Shown here one piece after another: positions 6,401 to 11,839 of a stretch of DNA of 11,839 bases. The position numbers and the translations under genes were made by a program. Within the stretch, counting starts at the first letter, position 1; every line of letters starts with the position of its first letter. The stretch is from Rhodospirillales bacterium (GTDB taxonomy: Bacteria; Pseudomonadota; Alphaproteobacteria; Acetobacterales; Acetobacteraceae), in assembly GCA_015654825.1 (NCBI GenBank), contig JAATGE010000073.1, forward strand, positions 1-11,839, in the 5' to 3' direction. Below the pieces are notes generated by a model. It was not told the origin of the DNA, ran no database searches, and saw nothing but the letters and a program-made list of their open reading frames with translations.

Positions 6401-6424
6401 GTGGTGGCAGAGGGGGTACGCGTT

Positions 6425-8755
6425 ATGTTACAAAGCTGGATGGGTCGTCCTGGCGCGATGGCGGTTGCCCGAAGGGCAACTTTGCTGTGCGGGGCGGCAT
6501 TGATGGGCGCTGCCGGCCAGGCCGCAGCGCAAACCGCGCCGCCGCCGCAGGCAGCGCCCGCACCGCAGGCGGCTTCCCAGGCCACCGTGAAGTCTGCCGA
6601 CCAGATCGAGACCATTTCGGTCACGGCACGCCGGCGCAAGGAGCCGCTGCAGAAAGTGCCCGTGTCCATCACGGTCGTCAGCGGCGCCCAGGCGCAGCAG
6701 AACAACCTGAACAACCTGCAGGATATCGTCTCGGAAGTGCCCGAGGCGGATTTCCGCACCAGCGCCTCCAACAAGGACCGCACGCTGTTCGTGCGCGGCA
6801 TCGGCACGATTTCCACCTCGCCCGGCGTCGAGCCATCGGTCTCGACCGTGGTCGACGGCGTCGTGCTGGCCCGTTCCGGCCAGGCGACGCTCGACCTCGT
6901 CGATCTGGCGCAGGTCGAAGTGCTGGGCGGGCCGCAGGGCACCCTGTTTGGCAAGAACGCCTCGGCCGGCGTCGTCAACATCACGACGGCCCAGCCGAAG
7001 CGCGATTTCCACGCCTGGGTCGAAGCCGATTATTTCGGTAGCGGAGGCAACGAATATCGCCTCAGCGGCGGCGTCACCGGCGCCCTCACGCCGACCATCA
7101 GCGCCAGCCTGTCCGTGCTCGCCGACGGCTTCGACGGCAACGTGCACAACCTGTTCGACAACAAGGAACAGAACGGCTACCAGCGCGACGGCTTTCGGTC
7201 GAAGTTCCTGTACCAGCCTTCCGACGATCTGGATGTTACGCTCGCCGTCGATTACCTGAAATCGCTCGATTCGCTGCCGACCGGCGTGTTCGTTTCCAGC
7301 TCGCGGCAGGCCTTTCCCACCAACATCATCACGCCGAACAAGACATTGGCCACGGTGCTGGCGGCGCAGGGCATCGTTCCCGGCATCAACAACACAACGA
7401 TCAGCGACAACGTCAGCAGCAACGCCAATGACGACAATGGCGGTCTCGGCCTCACCGTGAACAAGAAGTTCGGCGACTACACGCTGACCAGCGTCACCGC
7501 ATGGCGCATCTGGCACAATACCCAGAAGCAGGATTACGACCAGGTATCGGCGCCGCCGGACCTGCTGCCCCAGATCAAGGACCGCGGCAACCTGCTGTTC
7601 AACCAGGTGTCCCAGGAAGTCCGCCTCGCATCCCCCAAGGGCGGCTTGATCGACTACGTCATCGGCGGCTACTTCCTCAAAGCCGTCGACAACGAATCGT
7701 ACGACCGCGCGTTCGCGCCCGCGGCCACGCCGAACACCGTCACCGTCAGGGGACGCAACGAATTCGGCACCGACGGCGACGACCTGGCGCTGTTCGGCGA
7801 AGGCAACCTCAACATCACCGACAATTTCCGGCTGATCGGCGGCCTGCGCGTGATCCGCGACGACCTGAGCTTCACCACCGGCCGCATCTCGTCCTCCACG
7901 GCCGCGGTCACCGGCATCCGTCCCGACTTCAGCGCCAAGGGCTCCACGGACCATTACGATTACAGTGACCGTATCGGCCTGCAATATGACGTGACACCCG
8001 ACGTGAACGCGTACTTCACCTATTCGCGCGGCTACAAAGGGCCCGCCTACAACGTGTTCTTCAACATGGCGCAAACCGATACCGGCGTGCTGAAACCGGA
8101 AACCAACAACAGTTTCGAAGTCGGCGTGAAGACCAGCCTGCTCGACAACCGCGTGCAGGCCAACATCGCCGGCTTCATCGAAGATTTCTCCAACTACCAG
8201 GCGAACTTCGCGGACGAGGTGGCGGGCGCCCTGGTAACCCGCCTGATTAACGCCGGCTCGGTCTCCAGCAGCGGCGTGCAGGCCAGTATCAACGCGCAAC
8301 CGCTGCGCGGGCTGCGCCTCGGTGCCAACGTCATCTACGACGATGCGCACATCGAACAATTCAACTGCCCGCCGCAGGCCGCGACCAGCTGCAACGTCAA
8401 CGGCCAGCCCCTGCCGTTCGCGCCCAGATACAAGGTCGTCAGCAACGCGAGCTACAACCTGCCGATCAACGACGAATACGACGTGCGCATCGCATCCGAC
8501 TACACCTGGCAAAGCAAGACACAGGACCAGCTCACCGAAACGCCGGACACCATCCAGCCGGCCTACGGCATCTGGGACGCCAGCCTGAGCCTGTTGAACA
8601 ACGCGCAACAATGGCGCGTAAGCGGAGTCATCAAGAACATCACCGACCAGCACTACTCGAACTACCTCGCGTACGGCGACCTCGGCGGCGTAATCCGGTG
8701 GGTGCCCCGCGATGTGAGCCGATATTTCGGCATCGAACTGCGCAAGGATTTTTAG
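6425..8755 (+). CDS. TonB-dependent outer-membrane receptor
   Basis: This 776-aa outer-membrane beta barrel is expected to import a substrate at the expense of the TonB-ExbBD proton-motive system. It begins with a signal peptide (ARRATLLCGAALMGAAGQAAAQ), with likely cleavage after AAA near residue 35, then a Pro/Ala/Gln-rich linker. A TonB box (IETISVTARR) lies at 61-70 and a plug domain at about 74-195 with VPVSITVVS, LFVRGIGT, VEVLGGPQGTLFGKNASAGVVNI. The barrel runs to a terminal Phe (ELRKDF), the C-terminal residue recognised by BAM. The ATG at 6425 is chosen because GAGGGGG (6410-6416) lies 8 bases upstream; a GTG at 6401 would add eight residues and place that site inside the gene. It lies between the monooxygenase and the MFS carrier. 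The plug and box style is that of the large receptor families of alphaproteobacteria that import carbohydrates and other organics; the ligand is unknown. Confidence 0.95.
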   Translation: MLQSWMGRPGAMAVARRATLLCGAALMGAAGQAAAQTAPPPQAAPAPQAASQATVKSADQIETISVTARRRKEPLQKVPVSITVVSGAQAQQNNLNNLQDIVSEVPEADFRTSASNKDRTLFVRGIGTISTSPGVEPSVSTVVDGVVLARSGQATLDLVDLAQVEVLGGPQGTLFGKNASAGVVNITTAQPKRDFHAWVEADYFGSGGNEYRLSGGVTGALTPTISASLSVLADGFDGNVHNLFDNKEQNGYQRDGFRSKFLYQPSDDLDVTLAVDYLKSLDSLPTGVFVSSSRQAFPTNIITPNKTLATVLAAQGIVPGINNTTISDNVSSNANDDNGGLGLTVNKKFGDYTLTSVTAWRIWHNTQKQDYDQVSAPPDLLPQIKDRGNLLFNQVSQEVRLASPKGGLIDYVIGGYFLKAVDNESYDRAFAPAATPNTVTVRGRNEFGTDGDDLALFGEGNLNITDNFRLIGGLRVIRDDLSFTTGRISSSTAAVTGIRPDFSAKGSTDHYDYSDRIGLQYDVTPDVNAYFTYSRGYKGPAYNVFFNMAQTDTGVLKPETNNSFEVGVKTSLLDNRVQANIAGFIEDFSNYQANFADEVAGALVTRLINAGSVSSSGVQASINAQPLRGLRLGANVIYDDAHIEQFNCPPQAATSCNVNGQPLPFAPRYKVVSNASYNLPINDEYDVRIASDYTWQSKTQDQLTETPDTIQPAYGIWDASLSLLNNAQQWRVSGVIKNITDQHYSNYLAYGDLGGVIRWVPRDVSRYFGIELRKDF

Positions 8756-8773
8756 GGGTGCGCAGGGAGCAAA

Positions 8774-8832
8774 AGGCCAGGGGCTCTGCCCCTGGACCCC
8801 GCTGGGGCCTTAGGCCCCAGACCCCAAATTTG
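8774..8832 (+). repeat. Double-hairpin intergenic repeat, copy 3 (after the TonB-dependent receptor)
   Basis: Stem 1 is CCAGGGGC-TCT-GCCCCTGG (8777-8795). Stem 2 is CTGGGGCC-TTA-GGCCCCAG (8802-8820). They are followed by ACCCCA, but only a short T-rich stretch (AAATTTGTTGG) rather than a T run. It starts about 19 bases after the receptor stop. About 50 bases further on, AGGAAGGCC on the minus strand (8884-8892) mirrors the element's AAGGCC start, suggesting a second, inverted boundary just before the MFS gene. Termination here may be weaker than at copy 1. Confidence 0.85.
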
Positions 8833-8897
8833 TTGGTTTCCGCGTCCGACGCCGGCACCGGAGCGCCGTCGCGCAGCGCGCCCGGCCTTCCTCTCCT

Positions 8898-10112
8898 GTG
8901 AGAAACCCAAAAGTCCTCCGCTGGGTCTTCCTCGTACTAACCTTCGCGATCTCGATGGTAGGCTACGCGGACCGCCAATTCCTGGCCCTCCTCAAACCGG
9001 TCTTGGACGCCCAGTTCCACTGGTCGCCCAACGACTACGCAACGATGACCACCGGCTTTCAGATCGCCATCGCGATCTCCCTGCTCGGCGCCGGCTGGTT
9101 CCTCGATCGCGTCGGCCTGCGCTGGGGATTTGCCATCGGCCTCGCCGGCTGGAGCATCGCGTCCGGCCTGCACGCCGCCGCGCGCACCGTGCCCCAATTC
9201 ATCGCCGCCCGCGTGGCGCTCGGCATTTTCGAATCGGTCGGCACGCCCTCCGGAATGAAAGCGCTCGCCACCTTCTTCGGCGCCGAAGAGCGCACGATGA
9301 CCATCGGCCTCGTCAACATGGCGCCCAATATCGCCACCATCGTCACGCCGCTTGCCGTCGGCGCGCTCTACACCGCCTTCGGCTGGCAATGGACCATCCT
9401 GTGCCTGGCATCGACCGGCTTCCTCTGCCTGATATTCTGGCTACTGCTGCCGTTCGAGCGCATGGCGCAGGCCCGCCCCGGCGGGCCGCCGGAACTCGTA
9501 GCCCCGGGCGGATGGATGCCGTTCCGCGACCGCAACGCCTGGATCCTCGCCACCGCCAAGCTGCTGACCGACCAGGCCTGGTGGTTCATGCTGTTCTGGC
9601 TGCCCGATTTCCTGCATCACCGCTTCAACCTGGACATGCGGCACCTCGGCGCGCCGGTCGCGACCATCTATGCGATGGCCACCCTTGGCGCCCCCGCCGG
9701 CGGCATCGTGCCGCGGATCGTGGTCGCGGTCACCGGAATGAAGTACCAGCAGGCGCGCTGGGTGGCGATGGCCATATTCGCGATCGCGGTCACCCCGATC
9801 GCCGGCATAGCCTGGGTCTCCGGCCTGTGGCCCAGCGTCCTGGTCGCCGGCCTGGCGCTATTCTGCCACCAGGGTTTTTCGACCAACGTGTTCGCGATGG
9901 CAGCAGAAATGTTCCCGGTTTCCCGCATCGCCACCGCCATCGGCTTCGCCGCCTTCTTCGGCAACCTCGGCGGCGCCGCAACCGCGCAACTCGCCGGCTG
10001 GCTGTTGCAGCATTACGGAACCGTTACGCCGATATTCTTCCTCTGCGCCGGCGGATACGCCACCGCCTGGCTGGTCCTGCATCTTGCCCGCATCCCCAAA
10101 GCGCAGGTGTGA
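8898..10112 (+). CDS. MFS transporter, ExuT-like (anion:cation symporter type)
   Basis: This 404-aa inner-membrane carrier should have 12 transmembrane segments. TM1 ends with GYADRQFLALL (22-32), the DR signature of the ACS family. A motif-A-like GWFLDRVGLRWG follows at 66-77, and ARVALGIFESVGTPSG at 104-119 is the TM4 region. A loop at about 185-205 separates the halves. The second half (WWFMLFWLPDFLHHRF; CHQGFSTNVFAMAAEMFP) strongly recalls hexuronate transporters such as ExuT, suggesting a sugar acid or other anionic sugar as cargo. The GTG start at 8898 is used because the next ATG (8955) would remove most of TM1; no clear Shine-Dalgarno precedes it. It follows the TonB-dependent receptor in the same direction with one hairpin repeat between, so the two may supply successive membrane steps for one substrate (inference). 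Confidence 0.92.
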   Translation: MRNPKVLRWVFLVLTFAISMVGYADRQFLALLKPVLDAQFHWSPNDYATMTTGFQIAIAISLLGAGWFLDRVGLRWGFAIGLAGWSIASGLHAAARTVPQFIAARVALGIFESVGTPSGMKALATFFGAEERTMTIGLVNMAPNIATIVTPLAVGALYTAFGWQWTILCLASTGFLCLIFWLLLPFERMAQARPGGPPELVAPGGWMPFRDRNAWILATAKLLTDQAWWFMLFWLPDFLHHRFNLDMRHLGAPVATIYAMATLGAPAGGIVPRIVVAVTGMKYQQARWVAMAIFAIAVTPIAGIAWVSGLWPSVLVAGLALFCHQGFSTNVFAMAAEMFPVSRIATAIGFAAFFGNLGGAATAQLAGWLLQHYGTVTPIFFLCAGGYATAWLVLHLARIPKAQV

Positions 10113-10136
10113 TATCCAAAAATCCGTCAAAAACGA

Positions 10137-10174
10137 AAAAGTACTTCTTTCTGAAAAAAGAAGCAAAAACTTTT
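10137..10174. terminator. AT-rich bidirectional hairpin between convergent MFS and Nudix genes
   Basis: CTTCTTT (10144-10150) pairs with AAAGAAG (10157-10163) around a 6-base loop. Outer arms AAAAGT (10137-10142) and ACTTTT (10169-10174) extend the dyad. A/T runs flank both sides. It lies in the 87-bp gap between genes that converge, so it probably ends transcription from both sides. The stem is AT-rich and thus weaker than a standard GC-rich intrinsic terminator. Confidence 0.6.
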
Positions 10175-10199
10175 GTCCCTGGCTCGATAAACTTGGCGC

Positions 10200-10628
10200 T
10201 CACTCACCGCGTGCCGCGGCGGCCAGTCTATGCAGTAAATACGCTTCCACGAACGGTGCCTGCGGGCCAGCCAGCACCGCCAGCGGATTGATCAGCCGCG
10301 CCTCCACCACCTCGCGCCCATCCGGCCGCAGCGGCGGCAGCCCATCCAGATGCACTACGAAACTCGTCACATGATCGTGGCGCCAATCCCACAGCGCCTC
10401 GCCCACCCAAGCCACCTCGACAACCTCCGGCGGCAGCTCCAGTCCCACCTCCTCGCGCAACTCCCGCAGCGCCGCCTCGATCGGCGTTTCGCCCTTTTCG
10501 ATGCCCCCACCAGGCAAATTCAGGTGCACCCGGTAGCTCTGCCGCAGCACCAGCACGCGGTCGCCGACCCACACCGCCACCATCGCGCCCTCATGGCGCG
10601 GCCGCCACACGAACCACCAGATCCGCAT
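10200..10628 (-). CDS. Nudix hydrolase
   Basis: The 142-aa protein, counted from the ATG at 10628, has a complete Nudix box, GX5EX7REUXEEXGU, at residues 41-63 (G41, E47, R55, E56, E59, E60, G62). The family hydrolyses nucleoside diphosphates linked to another moiety, using Mg2+ held by the box glutamates. The start is uncertain. Upstream in frame, residues such as RFYRAAYWFAFRLM read like genuine family N-terminal sequence, so translation may begin further up. The only standard starts there are a TTG at 10631 and a GTG at 10835, the latter 127 bp inside the CPBP gene. A CTG at 10712 overlaps the CPBP stop. It is the last gene of the minus-strand operon with CPBP and the ThiE-like gene. The substrate is not predictable. 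Confidence 0.88.
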   Translation of the reverse strand: MRIWWFVWRPRHEGAMVAVWVGDRVLVLRQSYRVHLNLPGGGIEKGETPIEAALRELREEVGLELPPEVVEVAWVGEALWDWRHDHVTSFVVHLDGLPPLRPDGREVVEARLINPLAVLAGPQAPFVEAYLLHRLAAAARGE

Positions 10629-10708
10629 CAATCTGAACGCGAACCAATATGCCGCGCGATAGAACCGGTCCCGCGGCCCCCGCCGCCCGGTCCCGACTAC
10701 GCGCCCGT

Positions 10709-11596
10709 TCAGCCCGCACCCCCAGCCGCGCCGCGCCGCCAGATCGAAAACAGGACCGACGCCCCGGCCAGCCCGCCCACCGCCACCGCCGGCACCGACG
10801 CCTCCGGCCCGAATGCACCCCCCGTCATCAGCCACGGCGCGCCGTCCGCCGGCACCGCATGCAGCCAGTGCCCACCGAGATCAATCCCCGAAACGTCCGC
10901 GCCGAACACGTAACCTTGGGTGAAATTCCACCCCGCATGCACCCCGATGCACGCCCACAGCCGCCCGGTCAGCGCGAACAGCGCCCCCAGCACCACGCCC
11001 GCCTCCACGATGATCGAAACCGCCCCCGCGATGCTGTGCTGCGGATTGATCAGATGCGCCAGGCCGAACACGATTGCGGAAACGGCCAGCCCCACCGGCA
11101 ATCCAAACGCCTCCCACAGCAGCCGCATCAGCACGCCGCGGAACAGCAGCTCCTCGATCGTTCCAGCGCCCAACCCGGCACCGAACGCCTTCCACGGCGG
11201 CCCCGGCGACGCATTATCGAGCGTGTACCATCCGCCCAGCAGCAGCCATCCCATGACGATGCAAAACCCGAGGCCGCCGCCCGCCAGCCCGGCGCAGAAT
11301 TCCCGCGGCAACCGTTGCGGCGCCAGTTCGTCCACCCGCCGCCGCTCGCCCAGCCGCACCGCTAGTGCATAAACGCCCATCATCAGCGCAACCCCCAGCC
11401 CCAGCCGCATCAGTGACGCCAGCCCGGCGCTATCCAGCCCTAGCCGATTTTCCCCCAGTTGCACTACCCAAACGGCAACCAGCACCAGGGCCGCCAGCGC
11501 CACGCCCCACACCGGCGCCCGCAGCCACAGCCATCGCCCCGGCCGCAGCACGCCGCGCCACTCGCCGCGCGACCGCGGCGCCTTCCATCCGCTCAT
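10709..11596 (-). CDS. CPBP family intramembrane glutamic endopeptidase
   Basis: This 295-aa multi-spanning membrane protein belongs to the CAAX protease/bacteriocin-processing (Abi/CPBP, Rce1-like) family. All three signature motifs are present: EELLFRG with E148, E149 and R153; FGLAH with F177 and H181; and HAGWN with H220 and N224. Hydrophobic segments lie near 28-46, 60-80, 104-122, 168-183, 190-210 and 264-285. The start is the ATG at 11596, which overlaps the stop of the upstream ThiE-like gene as ATGA. The open frame extends further upstream only through that gene and is low-complexity there. Family roles include prenyl-protein or peptide cleavage within the membrane, bacteriocin self-immunity and anti-sigma processing; nothing here picks one. 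Neighbours suggest a housekeeping operon rather than a bacteriocin locus. Confidence 0.93.
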   Translation of the reverse strand: MSGWKAPRSRGEWRGVLRPGRWLWLRAPVWGVALAALVLVAVWVVQLGENRLGLDSAGLASLMRLGLGVALMMGVYALAVRLGERRRVDELAPQRLPREFCAGLAGGGLGFCIVMGWLLLGGWYTLDNASPGPPWKAFGAGLGAGTIEELLFRGVLMRLLWEAFGLPVGLAVSAIVFGLAHLINPQHSIAGAVSIIVEAGVVLGALFALTGRLWACIGVHAGWNFTQGYVFGADVSGIDLGGHWLHAVPADGAPWLMTGGAFGPEASVPAVAVGGLAGASVLFSIWRRGAAGGAG

Positions 11597-11839
11597 GCCG
11601 CCGCCAGCGCCGCGTGCAGCGCCCGCACCGCTTCCGCCGCGCCGGCCTGGTCGTTCCACACCGCGTCGCCCACCGCCACGAAATCCGCCCCGGCCCGCGC
11701 CAGCGCGGCGCACGAAGCCGCGTCGGCGGCACCCTCCGCCACCACCGGCAATTCCATCAGCTCGGCCCACCACGCGAGCACATCGGGATCCGCCTCCCCG
11801 TCACCCCCGCCGAACGGGCCGAACGCCACATAGTCCGCC
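11593..11839 (-). CDS. Thiamine phosphate synthase-like (ThiE) protein, C-terminal part, cut by the window edge
   Basis: Only the last 81 or so residues are in the window; the reading frame stays open to 11839 and the gene continues beyond it. ADYVAFGPF, ADPDVLAWWAELMELPVV and AGADFVAVGDAVW match the C-terminal half of ThiE TIM barrels, especially an alphaproteobacterial group. ThiE joins HMP-pyrophosphate and thiazole phosphate into thiamine phosphate. Two usually conserved pieces look altered: the PTxTK-like phosphate loop after AFGPF is replaced by GGGDGE, and the IGGI motif is AEGAADA. This may be a divergent or non-catalytic paralogue. It overlaps the CPBP gene by ATGA and leads the operon as seen here. 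Confidence 0.8.
   Translation of the reverse strand, partial: ADYVAFGPFGGGDGEADPDVLAWWAELMELPVVAEGAADAASCAALARAGADFVAVGDAVWNDQAGAAEAVRALHAALAAA

Noticed and set aside
6401..6424. GTG start for the TonB-dependent receptor
   Set aside because: The purine-rich ribosome binding site at 6410-6416 would lie inside the gene, while the ATG at 6425 is correctly spaced and directly followed by a signal peptide.
6428..8653. A 741-codon open frame on the minus strand antisense to the TonB-dependent receptor
   Set aside because: Val/Asp/Gly/Arg-rich with no recognisable domain. It mirrors the C/G-rich third positions of the receptor gene, which has a full set of family motifs. It is a shadow frame.
11597..11773. 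N-terminal extension of the CPBP frame (59 codons)
   Set aside because: Gly/Arg-rich low-complexity sequence overlapping the ThiE-like gene. The ATGA junction at 11593-11596 gives a better start.
10709..11839. CPBP protease as part of a bacteriocin immunity locus
   Set aside because: No small double-glycine peptide, bacteriocin transporter or modification enzyme is nearby. The overlapping neighbours are a ThiE-like gene and a Nudix gene.

Overview
This is a high-GC, gene-dense bacterial window of the alphaproteobacterial kind, most likely Rhodospirillales/Acetobacteraceae-like. That placement is an inference. It rests on the strongly C/G-ending codons, a large TonB-dependent receptor with an ISVTARR-type TonB box, an alphaproteobacterial-style ThiE-like fragment beside a CPBP protease, and GC-rich double-hairpin repeats between genes. 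No tRNA, rRNA, CRISPR array, transposase or phage gene was seen.

Layout from left to right: a minus-strand SDR oxidoreductase (17-808) is divergent from a small plus-strand MmcQ/YjbR protein (877-1185). A convergent gap follows, holding two copies of the hairpin repeat, then a minus-strand LysR regulator (1397-2317). Divergent from it is a PhyH-type Fe(II)/2-oxoglutarate dioxygenase (2414-3178), with a 12-bp perfect palindrome in the shared upstream region. The dioxygenase gene overlaps tail-to-tail with a minus-strand Gfo/Idh/MocA dehydrogenase (3165-4247). A plus-strand block follows: an aldo/keto reductase (4388-5254), an SsuD-like flavin monooxygenase joined to it by an ATGA overlap (5251-6315), a TonB-dependent receptor (6425-8755) and an ExuT-like MFS transporter (8898-10112). 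The right end is a minus-strand operon read inwards from the window edge: a ThiE-like protein (partial), a CPBP intramembrane protease and a Nudix hydrolase. An AT-rich hairpin separates it from the MFS gene.

The central block (about 2.3-10.1 kb) reads as an inducible uptake-and-oxidation locus. The receptor would bring a substrate across the outer membrane and the hexuronate-type MFS carrier across the inner membrane. The coupled monooxygenase/AKR pair, the dioxygenase and the sugar-type dehydrogenase would then oxidise it under LysR control. The monooxygenase keeps the Trp, Arg, His, Arg and Tyr residues matching the SsuD sulfonate pocket. An AKR paired with an SsuD-like enzyme also recalls the SmoB/SmoC pair of the sulfo-SMO sulfoquinovose pathway. 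The leading hypothesis is therefore oxidative desulfonation of a sugar sulfonate or related organosulfonate. Neither a flavin reductase nor a sulfoquinovosidase is in the window, so the substrate is unproven.

The other notable signal is a dispersed intergenic double-hairpin repeat: three full plus-strand copies and one variant minus-strand copy. Its stems keep pairing through compensatory changes. One copy sits just upstream of the aldo/keto reductase start, where it could act as an attenuator.
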